Of a stretch of 64,000 nucleotides of DNA, positions 54,120-64,000 are shown piece by piece. The stretch comes from Hippasteria phrygiana (Eukaryota; Echinodermata; Asteroidea; Valvatida; Goniasteridae). Location of the stretch: the NCBI GenBank assembly GCA_037893225.1, contig JAZGUH010000056.1, forward strand, positions 1,922,001-1,986,000, written 5' to 3'. Below the pieces are notes generated by a model. The model ran no database searches and was not told the origin of the DNA. It saw nothing but the letters and a program-made list of their open reading frames with translations. The first letter of the stretch is position 1. The number at the start of each line of letters is the position of its first letter. The translations under genes were made by a program, and so were the position numbers.

Positions 54120-56240
54120 TTGAAATATGATACCCGTGGGACTTGGTTTGAGCGTGCGTAGTTCACCAAAACCGAATTCCCACGACATGTAACCCGAAAC
54201 CACACGCGAGCTTGTGATTCGCCCGCGCGTGTATGACGTAACTATGCAAAAACAATGCAAACGCTCATTTATAATTTTCCCCGCGAAAGAAACGAACCAA
54301 AAAGCAACTTGGTTTTGATTGCATTTTCGCGTTTTTCATGTCAATGTGTTTCCCAGCACTTCATAGCCATTTAGTTCCGGTAATTTTTCCAATATGTCAT
54401 TACAAAGCTAAATTTTTTTGCCGAGCAAACCTTTTCAATCTCGTTGGCCCATATCGCGTTTCAAGGTCACATTTCACGTGTAAAGCAATAGAGAACTTAC
54501 CGCGTACAAAAGGCATGGCTGTATTCCCGTGTGTTTAATCCTTTTCGTGAAAATCACGGACTGCTCTTTTTGATCGGCCATTTCTTGAGTTTAATCAGAT
54601 TCAAATTATTTACCGGTTCTCCCAATATCACAATTAATTGCTTAGCAATAGGAAAACAAATTGAACATTCTATGTATCTCCCGATTTCTTTTCAGATTGG
54701 TTTAGTTTCTTTCCTAACCCCTATCCTATCCTGCCCAAGAGTTTGCAGTGCTACTAGTAGTACCCAACATCTCTAGCTCTTCAAGTCTTTTCCACCTCAA
54801 CTTCAAGGCCCCATGCTTCTTAGCATTTCCAGGGCCAGCTGAGGGGTCCTAGTACTACTTCAGAAGGAATTTCAAGGCCAGCACCCATCAAGCACGAATG
54901 AAATAAATAAAACAATGGCAGAAAAACTGAGAATTTTCCTAAGAAAACTGGTGAACCAATTAGTAATAATGTGGTTTAGGGGCACCACTACATGTACTGT
55001 ATGTACATTTACATGTATTGGGTTTATTCAACAAAATAGTACATGTACAAATTGTAATTGTCTATTTTTCTTGAGTTTTCTTTTTTTGTTATTTGGAGGG
55101 GGTAGGGGGGTAGGCGGTTAGGTGAGAATGGTTTTTCAAGCTTGATGACAAGGTATGAATTTCTGAAAACTTTAACATAGTCTTAATAAACACTGTATAA
55201 ACATTTTCTTCCAGACTAACTTGTTAGAATTCACAATTTTTTAAAATTAATAGCAGAGCCCTTAAGGATATTTGATGCAGATTTGTAAATATATTTAAAG
55301 TAAACAGAAAACAATTGAATATACAATCTTTACTGAAAAGTTAAATTAACTAGGAAATCATATGGCACTTGCCATTTTGTTGTAAACATTGAAGGATTTA
55401 ACTATTGTTTTTAGCATGGCATGGGGGGATTGGTATAACTTCTCACTGAATTATTAGGACTCTACAGAGCAGGACTGTTTTCTATTTGTTTTTTATCACT
55501 ACTTTTTATTAATTTGTGGACTTGCCTTTTCAAATATTAAAACAGGAGAATGAAAGAATTTTTTTAAATTACTTTAAATATCATTATGGTACTCAGCCAA
55601 AAAAATTCCCCCAGTACAAAATCATGATTCAATTTACCCTGTCAATATTTTTTTAGTAATCTCACAAAATTATTTTCAGAAAATGTGGCATTGTTTTTAA
55701 GGGGAAAGGACGTGTGAGAATATTGTCTAAACTCAAGTCAGCCCAACACTCAGAGTCAGAAGCTAGTCAACCATTTGCTTTCCCATCATAGAGCAAACAG
55801 GAGTCCAGGCTTTATATCTGAATTCAAATTTTCAATGCACAACTTCATGACAGTTCTAAAGCATCACAGGGAAAGACAGGTAAATGTTCACTCCCCACCG
55901 TCAGCGAAAAGCCATCGCAGATCCTCAAGAGTCTGCCTCCGTCAACCATCATATCTTTAAGGAACTGCAGAGGATGACAGAAAATAACCAAATTAAGTAT
56001 AGGGCCTATGGTTCACATTCGATTGGGCTTTTTTTGGTAGCTCTCTGGTCTGGAAAAAATGTTGGTCTGGAAAAAAAAAACACCTTTTTCTTACCACAAG
56101 TACAAGCGGACCACAATCCTTTTCATGCTTGATCACGGTGTAGGACTAGGGGGCTACTGTTGCTAATCCCTGGGCTTAAATCCTCACAAACAAAGATAGG
56201 GCCTATGATCAGTGATATTTTGACTCCGAGCATGCATACA
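54120..56240. other. Long stretch without recognised elements
   Basis: Unique AT-rich DNA with a few ACATGT words near 54990-55045. Frames at 54338-54776 and 55775-56132 have no acceptor-donor pair or motif. Nothing further is seen. Confidence 0.35.
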
Positions 56241-56540
56241 TTACATGTAGTCACCTCTAGTACTGGTACGTAGTACGGGTACGGCGGGCGCGTGGGGCAT
56301 ATCCACGCCGGGTCCAGACAGCCCAGTGCCCGGCATGCAGTACATGTAGATATGTGGCGCCATGGTCCGGTGTCGTGTTCTCTTCCCACGAGTATCGGTT
56401 TACAAGGCCCCAACAATCCCACATTGTCCAGTTCTGCTGAAGAAAATCTTGCTTCAGAAGGTTGAAAATGTTGCATTTTTTCACAACAGAATGGAAATAT
56501 AGCTTTTGAGCGTACATCAGAGCATTCTTGAGGTGTATAT

Positions 56541-56648
56541 CTTACCGTCCATGGCGAGTTGCTTGTAACTTGAAGACGAAAATCCGCGGAAAAAGACATA
56601 TTCATGGAGGCTTCTTCTCGTGCCAAATTTTTTTAGCTTTGTCGCCAT
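56541..56648 (-). CDS. Speculative first coding exon
   Basis: On the minus strand AAC-ATGGCGACA (start at 56648) is a good initiation context. The frame is open for 35 codons with several Lys/Arg and Ser residues (MATKLKKFG at the start), ending at a consensus donor, GACG|GTAAGAT. No domain is seen, and a second frame through the same segment is also open (56123-56626). The region upstream has CpG-containing words (GCGCGCGTGCGC). Possible first exon; could be chance. Confidence 0.3.
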
Positions 56649-56659
56649 GTTGTCCAAAC

Positions 56660-57060
56660 CAAATGTTGAGACTTACATTTTGTTGAAATAATTATCTTTT
56701 ACCTCTAAAAAATGCGGTTTTCAAAATACAAGCGAGTAAAGTGGACTATAGCACAAAAATGCGAGTTTTATGCTGAAAATAAGTACAAAGTTTGACATTG
56801 CGTAACATTTTAATTAAAGCATTTAGAGCCTTACTCTTTCGAGTAAGTTCTGTTCTCATGAATAATAGTTAGTTCGCGCGGTATTAATATACAATGAATT
56901 AAACATATCTACTTCAAAATGACCTTTCTATTGGCCTATACAACTGTCAATCACGCCGCGTCAGCAAAAATGCATATTCATTAGGAGATAATGAGCACCG
57001 CCGCCATTACAAATGTCGCGCGTGCGCAAACCAAATGCCACAAGGGAATATACGTGGGGG
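56660..57060. other. Putative upstream region of the 56.5-kb exon
   Basis: Contains AATGCATATTCATTAGG and CACCGCCGCCATTA words and some CpG. There is no TATA box that I would rely on. No other element is seen. Confidence 0.25.
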
Positions 57061-57064
57061 AAGG

Positions 57065-57970
57065 GGGAGGGGGCACACAATTTATTTATTACATTTCTTT
57101 ACCCAGGGTGTGCCCAAACAGTTTAAAACTGGTTTCCATTGGGGCCCTGCATATTATTAGTTAAAACTGAATATTTACACATTCATACAAAATATTTAAA
57201 CAAATACAATAATGTTTACACAAATAAATATATTTTCGGTTAACTTTTCAACTCTCCAGAAGCCTATTGCTGATTTACGGGATGGGCGAAAAACCTGCGA
57301 AAAAAAAAACCTTTTAGGGTGAAAAACAAGGGGAAATTCCCATTCGGCTCCAAAGTATTTTGGCAACCAAGTTTATAACTCCGCAGATCAGCGTAAATGA
57401 CAGAAATATCACTGATAGATGGCTTTACGTAGCTCCGATTTAAATGTACTTAAGGAGTTTATGGTTCTCATTTGTTCAGGCAGATTATTCCATATACTGG
57501 CACCACTCACAGCGAAACTTGTCACGTAGCATTCCTTTTTGGCGAAAGGAACTTTCAGTGCCATTTGGGTCGATTGTCGTGTTTCACGAATCACTGTAAG
57601 TGGTGTGAACAGATTTGTCATGTACAAAGGAGTCGTTTTGTTAAGGCTTTTGAAAACAAAGATAGCCTTTTTGGACTGAACTCTTTCTTTAAAAGGAATC
57701 CAATAATAGTCTGGCAAACATATCAGCTGAGGGGGTGAGGGAGGTACATTTAAGTATTATCCGTGCGGCTCTTTTGAGACATTTGTTGAGGGTATTGTCG
57801 TGAGATATGTACCTTCCTCCCCACACCGTACAGCAATACTCTAAAGATGGCATAACTAAACTTACAAAGAGTGTGTGCAGGCTGCTTTGGGGATTGTAAT
57901 CACGAATTCTGTTTAACACACCCAATTTAGACGAAACAGTCTTCCTTACGTATTCAACATGTGTTTCCCC
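57065..57970 (-). pseudogene. CR1/L2/Rex-like LINE, 5'-truncated, frameshifted
   Basis: Two minus-strand frames (about 57970-57689 and 57717-57409) together represent the C-terminal part of a non-LTR reverse transcriptase polyprotein. The first has VSSKLGVLNRIRDY, SLVMPSLEYCCTVWG and LKRAARIILK; the second has IPFKERVQSKKAI and SGASIWNNLPEQM, all typical of this class. A one-base shift near 57700 separates them. The 3' end (57065-57170) has GGGCCCCAATGG and an AATAAATAAAT tail. Active-site parts of the reverse transcriptase and the endonuclease are absent, so it is dead. Confidence 0.85.
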
Positions 57971-58382
57971 TCCCCTTCTTCCCCCAATCTTTTTATCAAC
58001 CACAGAATGCTTAAGGCAAGATTGGCATGAAATTTTGTGACTTTTCCTAACTTTGATCATGGTCACTTTGGTATGAAAAATCAAATTTTTTGGATTTCTA
58101 TGGTTAACATGGCAACCGATTTAAAAACCACGGTAACGGTGAATTTGAGCTCTTTATGCAGAAATATGTAGAAAAAATTGAATTATGGAAGGCAAAAACA
58201 TGGTTTTGGCACCTAAACTTGGTGAATTTAATACCACAAAGCATTATGGGGATTCCAAGAATATATTTAACATTTCTAGGAAAACTGGACATGAAAATGA
58301 GATTAAAACAAAAAAAGTACAGAGCCTCAATAAATGACAATGTACACGTATGTAATTAGCCACTGGATACAGACAATTAGTT

Positions 58383-58440
58383 CCGCTGACTGACTCGTGA
58401 TGCCGCTGACTGACTCGTGATGCCGCTGACTGACTCGTGA
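58383..58440. repeat. 20-bp tandem repeat, three copies
   Basis: GCCGCTGACTGACTCGTGAT occurs three times, nearly identical. Confidence 0.95.
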
Positions 58441-58907
58441 TGAAGTGGATTGTCACTTACGAATTTCTCCTTTTTTTCATGCAATGCTGCGTATCGCACT
58501 GCACATATTCATGTACGTATTTGAAGTCCCTTAGAGGAGACAAAATTGGTCTGCAGTTATTTTCTCAACACTCTCAATTGCCACTATACCAGCTTCATGT
58601 AGTTGGTTCAGTTGGTCCGATCTCTGAATTAATTTTTGTTTTTCTTCAAAATGTGAAATGCAACAAAATAGGCCATTGATGATTCTTTTCACTTATTGAT
58701 TCAATTGGAAGCAGATTCTAATTGATGTTTTGTCATTTTGGTTGTTGATGTTGAGGGTTCTTTTCCCCTAAGTCCTGGTATTCGTGACTTACGGCTCCAT
58801 GTCCCGTCTCTATTTAATTTCTTAATGTCTGCAGGTTCCTGTATTGTTGGATGAGACGGAAAGATTTCAGTGTTACTTCTTTTAATTTGGCTAAACATAT
58901 TTATAAG
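58441..58907. other. Non-coding stretch
   Basis: Unique sequence with no exon or element recognised. Confidence 0.35.
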
Positions 58908-59075
58908 CTACAATCCCGGCCAAATCTCGTTGGGCCCCCGACCCCCCTGCCCCAAGTCAATGTTGGCTCTCATTGCACGGAATGCGTTCGGGCTTGATAT
59001 TACAACATTGAGCGGGGGCGCGGGGGAGGGTATGTTTATCATCACGTGGCCCAAGCATTTTGGCCGGGATTGTAG
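58908..59075. mobile_element. CTACAATCCCGGCCAAA MITE
   Basis: Ends CTACAATCCCGGCCAAA and TTTGGCCGGGATTGTAG are perfect 17-bp inverted repeats. 168 bp with a G/C-rich centre. No coding capacity and no clear target duplication. Confidence 0.85.
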
Positions 59076-59091
59076 ATTGGGCTGCTGTCTG

Positions 59092-59299
59092 TAAGCCAGT
59101 TCGGTATCTCAGAGACCAAAGGTTATTCGGGATAACATTGCTGACGTTATGTCACACCATGTTATGTGAACACCCATTCTGATTGAATTTAACACGTGTG
59201 CGTTGTGCGACCATCTTTCGCATTCACACGCGCATATTACGTTACGCGGGATAAAATGTCATTGTGCACATGCGCAGTTGAAATACCGAACTGGCTTAT
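59092..59299. mobile_element. AGCCAGTTCGGTAT MITE, copy 3
   Basis: TAAGCCAGTTCGGTATCTCA at the left and TTGAAATACCGAACTGGCTTA at the right (inverted, TA at the tips). The interior is closely similar to 9397-9598. Confidence 0.85.
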
Positions 59300-59304
59300 T
59301 GTGT

Positions 59305-59615
59305 CATAGCACAGTAACACTGACCTGCTTAAATTTTTGTGTGCATACATGTAGATGGTGGAAAAACTATGAAAAACAGAGAAAAGCAGAGAGAAATTCT
59401 GTTCTAGTGGTCTGTTCTAGTGGTCTGGTTCCCAGAACATACCTTAGAGTCTCTTAGACAAAATGAAGAAATTTATAGATGTCAGAGAATTATCTGGTCA
59501 GAGAACTAGACTATTTGCAACGATTGTCGGCCGACAATTCTTGGAAAACAAAATTTCCACTTTTCTTGAAAACGCCAGCACACCAGGTGCCATGATTGCA
59601 CTGGGATAGTATAAA
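59305..59615. mobile_element. GGTAGTGTACAC-family fragment
   Basis: GTAACACTGACCTGCTTAAA, TTGTCGGCCGACAAT, TTTCCACTTTTCTTGAAAA and AGGTGCCATGATTG match the 6924-7352 element. Both termini are missing. The phrase GTTCTAGTGGTCT is doubled at 59401 and 59414. Confidence 0.7.
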
Positions 59616-59970
59616 CAAAAAAGAGATTTTATATTTACAACTTCCTGCTTAGAGTGCCATTCAAAATTGTCCATGTTTTAAAATTTCGATTCTTTTTTGA
59701 AAATGTGGGTGGGTGGGTCAAGGAAAATGAGTGAAAATCGAAATTCACTTTTTCAATAAAAAATAAAGAAAAAAATGAAAAGAAAAGCTCTTTTGACTTG
59801 CCGATTCTACTCCCGCATTGCGATTGGTTGGTTATTTCAAACCTGTGCAGTTGTGCGCGGCCCGTACATAAATGTAAGTGTCGCGCCGGCCTATGCGTAG
59901 TCTTAGACGTATCATCCGTTCAGCAGAGTGGATATTCTATAAACTGGTTTTATGACTATTTGGCACAACA
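59616..59970. other. Non-coding stretch
   Basis: The words GGGTGGGTGGGTCAA(G/A) and GAAATTCACTTTTT appear here, and a related GGGTGGGTGGGTC occurs at 60922, so this may be one end of an old repeat bracketing 59700-60960. No exon. Confidence 0.35.
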
Positions 59971-59978
59971 CTGCCATA

Positions 59979-60022
59979 CCATGGAGGAAGGAACACAAAC
60001 GTTTGTGTTCCTTCCTCCATGG
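59979..60022. repeat. 44-bp perfect palindrome
   Basis: CCATGGAGGAAGGAACACAA on one side and its exact complement on the other, meeting at AACGTT (60000/60001) with no spacer. A perfect stem of 22 bp. Confidence 0.95.
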
Positions 60023-60639
60023 CCGTACTGGGCTGCACATTATTGATCAGATATAAAAGCATGAAGGAAGAAACATCATCTTTGAATGGCTGGACAATGA
60101 CTACCATCGTCTTTCCTTTGATATACATGCATAGAATTGAAGCGTAGCAAGAATTCCCCTTTTTGCCAAAAAATGTTTTATGTAATGTCCTTTAAACATT
60201 CAACATGATGAAATAGCGTTTGTATATAATACATTTTTAGAGTATTTGAAATGCAAATAAGGGTGTCTGAGAGAGCGAATTTGTAAATTACATGTATAAA
60301 ATTCTATATTTAAATTCTCCCTCAAGTATAAGGCGGTCATCGCATATGTTTGTACCATTGATCTATACAGGGGTTTTGGGCATTGGTTTTGGGGGCCGGG
60401 CTTTCTCTCCCCGACAATAAGCCAATCACGTTGCAACCTGACGCTCAGGTCAAACATTTTTTTCCTACTTTTCTTCAATAATTTAGACAGTCATGCATGT
60501 TTTCATATATTGTAAAATTAATTTTGAATTTATCATCCATATTTATGGCCGTTTCATGGTTCAGATCTTCGTTAAAACAAAGTATTATAGAAAACAAAAT
60601 CAACCACACGTAAAAGTCCTATAGCCGGCGGCTTGGAAG

Positions 60640-60880
60640 TGCCCGGAAGTTCAATCGTGACCTTTATGTGCGAGACTTTATACACGGTCTATTTTGGCAC
60701 TTTAGACACGTCATTGATTGATGGATTGCAAAGTCCAATGTGACTATGAACAAAATCAGTATTGCCAGCGCTATAGGTCAGAAGCTGATTATGAAACACA
60801 AAAGTCATCAGGGAACATTGTTCAAGCGGAGGAGCCCACAGCTGCATCCCGCCGTCACTGAACTGGACATTTTATTATTT
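60640..60880. other. Repeat-poor island
   Basis: Unique sequence including TCATTGATTGATGGATTGC, which resembles Pbx/Hox composite sites. No exon. Candidate regulatory DNA by word content only. Confidence 0.25.
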
Positions 60881-61229
60881 TCTAATTGAATAGAAAATCA
60901 ATATTTTAAGATCGAAAATTGGGGTGGGTGGGTCAAAAAAAAATTTCAGACAAAAATAAAATAATAATAATCACAATTTTATAAACATTGACAATTATGA
61001 ATGGCCCTTAAGACTGAAATAACTTTTATTAACTGGAGTTTCTCATGGAAAGTTGATAATGCAACTCGGACCTTACAGAAAATTAATCTGATAGAGGCAC
61101 TCATATGTTAGACTTGATGAAAACAGAGCTGACAATCTTCAAGTTCTGTTGAAAAATGGTTATTGGTACCAAGTGTGATCTTGACAAATTAACCATCACA
61201 GTTTTATCATTTTCTTACTAGACAAATCC

Positions 61230-61600
61230 GTGCGTTGACCTGGGGCTACACATTTCCAATATTTGTATTATCTACCATGACTGCCATAAAAACGTCACAC
61301 AAAAAACAGTGGATGAAGAAACTGTTATGTGAGGAAATTGGCACAGGAGATGTGGTCTGATTGTCACGCTGTAGTATGGTTGGATCCACAGCTTTTCACA
61401 CTCACGTATGTTGATGTGTATTGCGGGTTTATCAGTTTAGTTTATTCACAGGCTGGTATGCTGCAGTCGCACAGTATAAGCCGTTGCCTGGATTGGATCT
61501 GTTGTCGCTACGGCTTCGAATTTGGCCATTGACAGGCTACGGTGAAGAGCCGTAGCAATTGATAATGTCTGTGAGAAACGCTATGACAATACGAACCATT
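61230..61600. other. Repeat-poor island
   Basis: Unique sequence with no match to the repeat families and no supported exon. CTACGGCTTCG and CGGTGAAGAGCCGTAG form a short inverted pair near 61507-61556. Confidence 0.2.
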
Positions 61601-61764
61601 CAAATTTTCTCTTCCAGGGTTTTCTGTCAGATGTACCCCAGAAATATATGTGCACAAGAAGTTTCCCAAGACACACATCATAAAATCAGGCGTGCAAAGT
61701 TTTTTTCAGTAATATTTATTGATTTCTTTGTAACATTGTCAGGTAAAGTCGGAAGTAGATAGTA

Positions 61765-61880
61765 TACAAATATTTACTGCTTCGAGTGGTGTAGTAAAAC
61801 TAGCCTCCCGAGGTGCTCCATGGATTACCGAGGGAGGCATGTTTTACCACACCACGAGATAAAAGCAGTAAATATTTGTT
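61765..61880. repeat. Foldback repeat
   Basis: ACAAATATTTACTGCTTCGAG and TGGTGTAGTAAAAC face GTTTTACCACACCA and GCAGTAAATATTTGT around 61822. About 45-bp arms with small differences. Confidence 0.9.
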
Positions 61881-62263
61881 TTATAACACCTCACCCACAG
61901 ATTCTGCTTGATTTAAAAATATTATTATTTAAATCTAAATACAGTTAAAATGGACTTCTATTTCAATACAAAATTAGTGGAAAATGTATTTGCTCTTTTA
62001 AAAACCACCCCTTAACGAAATGTTTGAACCCAGCTCTGTAGCGCTGGCACTTTGGAACAATACGTGTTACGCGCACACCCGCATGCATCTGCACACAAAT
62101 ACCACGCCATGTGTATAGTACTTTGGTTGCTAATGGTATAGTACTTTGGTTGCTACGGGTATAGTACTTTTGGTCGTGCACAGGAAGATAGCAAAAATAG
62201 AAAATGCCATGTGACTCGCTCTCGGTCAATCAAGACACAGAATCTGTGGATGAGGTGTTATAA
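61881..62263. mobile_element. TTATAACACCTC inverted-repeat element
   Basis: TTATAACACCTCACCCACAG at the left and CTGTGGATGAGGTGTTATAA at the right, a 25-bp inverted pair with one mismatch. Abuts the foldback at 61765. No coding frame. Confidence 0.85.
62113..62177. repeat. 23-bp tandem repeat, three copies
   Basis: GTATAGTACTTTGGTTGCTA repeated with period 23 inside the TTATAACACCTC element. Confidence 0.9.
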
Positions 62264-62802
62264 TATCGATTCTTGGCATATTTCTATAGTGATTGGTATC
62301 GATATGATTAAAAGCTATTGAATTATGCACTATTCGAAAATTCACCGGGATCGCTGGTTCAGTTAATCAATTGCTGCTACAGAATCGAAGCACAACCTAC
62401 ACTTGGTTTGAACTCGTGAATCTGATCAAAAAAAGTATTGCACACTAATATTCACCAGGAAGGTTTCAAGTTGGTCGTTAGCTTCACTTCCATGGGATTC
62501 GCATTCTTGTAAAAACCCCGCTTCCAAAGAATCTCATGAAAAGTATGACAGCAACAGAGGAAATCAACGAATATCACTGCTTGTAAAAGGCTAATATGCA
62601 ATTCAATTACGCAACACCATTATGCCTATTCAAACGCAAATAAGCACCTCATTGCTTAAAAAAAGAAACTGATCTGACGTCACTTGTACAGCACAAAGGG
62701 TAAACTGTAGATCTGCACAATGAGCAAAACTAAGTTGGCGGAGGAAACATACGTGTACTGCTTGACCAACTTGCATTCTTTGCACTGGACTTATTGTCTA
62801 GG

Positions 62803-62890
62803 ACCAGGGTCCAATTTCATGGAGCTTTTAAGCACAAGCACAAATTCGTGCAGGAGCCGCGTCGTTAGTGACTTGCGTGTGTGACAGTTT
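62803..62890. repeat. GACCAGGGTCCAATTTCATG repeat end
   Basis: Begins GACCAGGGTCCAATTTCATG then GAGCTTTTAAGCACAAGC, which looks like the tip of an interspersed element. No second copy is in the window, so the identification rests on general familiarity. Confidence 0.35.
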
Positions 62891-63110
62891 CGTCATAGAC
62901 ACATGCACAGTACAGCCTGCGGTCTCATAGACTTTGCGTGTGTGAGAGTTACGTCAAGAAATACTCCAACTCAAAAACAATATTGTTGAGTATGCACAGG
63001 AATGCGTGTACAAATGACAACCGGCCAGGTGGTCTTTTTCAAACCGCAGCTATGGCCGTCGTCTGTATTCAAGATGTTAATACCCCGATCCCATTCATCT
63101 TTTGCTGCAG

Positions 63111-63262
63111 TGAGAACACCCATCGGCCTGTCTGCCGATCTCTGACGGCACCAGTAATGTCAGTCCCTCCTGTGGATGATGAGTCGAGCAAACCTCTTCC
63201 AAGACCAAAGCTGCCGCTAGGACCAAGAGTGTCAGCGCCCATGCTCGGCATCTCAAGCACAG
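63111..63262 (+). CDS. Internal coding exon, 152 bp
   Basis: Acceptor TCTTTTGCTGCAG and donor ACAG|GTAAGG are both consensus. The only frame open through it gives a Pro/Ser-rich piece with RSLTAPVMSVPP and LPRPKLPLGPRVS. It begins with one base completing a codon and ends with one base of the next, a 2-to-1 phase pattern. That phase matches the end of the 10750-12117 exon, so both could belong to one gene. The residues look disordered with no domain. GC content is above the flanks. Confidence 0.65.
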
Positions 63263-63906
63263 GTAAGGCCATTTGTTTTGTTGTGTACTGCAAACTGTTG
63301 TGGAAGAACTTGTGAACAATGCTTTTGTCCTGGTAGAGTGAGTGACCTTAGCCCGTTTCACACGGCCGTCAGAAACACGGGAACAGTGCCATGAAATCGC
63401 ATCAATGTCACAACAAATTCATGGATTTCCGTGCCTTGGGTCCCGTGCGGTTCGTGACAGGGGTGGAGACCTCCAAAATTTCGCATCGATGTGACATCCG
63501 TGCGATGATCAACGAGATTGGTCCTGTGAATGTATCGATGCAGTGCAGTGAAAGCGTCTTTATGCATGCACAGTTTGCTGTTGCTCTGCTGCAAAATGGC
63601 GGTTTACGAAAACGTACTATTTATGTTAGTACTCCTGCGTTTGAACGAAAAGTATCCAGTAAGGTCACGAAATCGTGACATGTACATATGTAACTAGGGC
63701 AATCTCCAACAGGTGAAGAATGTTTCATCGTCCGCAGAATTAGTGCACAAATGTTCGTGAAAACTGCCATCATATTTATAACTTCAATCTTTGCATGGCC
63801 ATTTCTTTGATCAGATCATTCCTTTCCTCAAACGTCAAGCTGACCAGTGATGCTTGTTAAGGACTGACTGAGTGAACACTCATAGATATCATGGGAATTT
63901 AAAATC
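63263..63906 (+). other. Start of the following intron
   Basis: Follows the donor at 63263. The plus frame 63391-63678 has no good acceptor. Contains CACGGCCGTCAGAAACACGG and similar words but no bounded element. Confidence 0.4.
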
Positions 63907-64000
63907 GGTAATCCTTATACCTTTAGGACACCTATTTTTTTACGAGTTCCGTTCAAAACTGACTTTCGCAGATGACTTTACAGTACCAAAGTGACTTTTG
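63907..64000. mobile_element. GGTAATCCTT element, left part, cut by window end
   Basis: GGTAATCCTTATACCTTTAG then GACACCTATTTTTTTACGAG and TTACAGTACCAAAGTGACTT match 17516-17615. The right end is beyond the window. Confidence 0.8.

Noticed and set aside
56123..56626. A 167-codon minus-strand protein
   Set aside because: It crosses the likely donor at 56540 and continues through sequence with no motif; only its first part may be coding, possibly in another frame.
57409..58084. Two host genes on the minus strand
   Set aside because: Their residues match the C-terminal part of LINE reverse transcriptases, and they are separated by a frameshift.

Overview
The window looks like nuclear DNA from a marine invertebrate animal. 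The AT-rich background is saturated with ACATGTACATGTA-type runs. There are long G or C homopolymers, spliced-gene signatures (polypyrimidine-AG acceptors, GTRAGT donors) and very many short non-autonomous transposons. There are no operons, ribosome binding sites, rRNA genes or CRISPR arrays. I would guess a deuterostome such as an echinoderm, amphioxus or hemichordate, but the sequence does not decide the species. Almost all short open frames here are chance or lie inside repeats.

The supported coding content is small. (1) A 1.37-kb exon at 10750-12117 (+) has a start codon one base after a strong acceptor and a consensus donor at its end. It encodes a low-complexity, probably disordered protein with a 34-residue tandem repeat. 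(2) A 152-bp exon at 63111-63262 (+) has clean splice sites on both sides and a phase that fits the first exon. The two could be exons of one gene with an intron of about 51 kb. (3) A THAP zinc-finger first exon lies on the minus strand at 41138-41407, with one weak candidate second exon. (4) The 3' end of a CR1/L2/Rex-like LINE, 5'-truncated and frameshifted, occupies about 57065-57970 (-). (5) A speculative first exon lies at 56541-56648 (-).

Layout by region. 1-10.7 kb: an AGGGCTG-type element with a 158-bp internal duplication, a TTAA element carrying a tRNA-like composite insert (2.7-4.0 kb), GGGTCATTCC elements (4.6-6.15, 8.2 kb) and further TTAA elements (6.9-7.6 kb). 10.7-12.1 kb: the main exon. 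12.3-26 kb: nested MITEs, four more TTAA elements and a nearly perfect 440-bp inverted repeat flanked by a 14-bp duplication (23.4-23.96 kb). 26-31 kb: a 5-kb Helitron-like tandem block with TGACGTCA palindromes. 31.4-32.7 kb: a repeat-poor island. 32.8-46.6 kb: a dense series of MITEs, minisatellites and the THAP exon. 46.6-53 kb: a LINE tail, repeat-poor islands and a triple nest of transposons (50.9-52.1 kb). 53-64 kb: further inverted-repeat elements, the LINE, a 44-bp perfect palindrome and the last exon.

The dominant theme is transposon biology. At least three families use a TTAA target, one uses a 4-bp target, and several have 7/8-matching 8-bp target duplications. No complete transposase is present, so all of these depend on enzymes made elsewhere. 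Between the repeats lie short repeat-free islands with homeodomain- and Pbx-like words that could be intronic or intergenic regulatory DNA; that is an inference from composition only.
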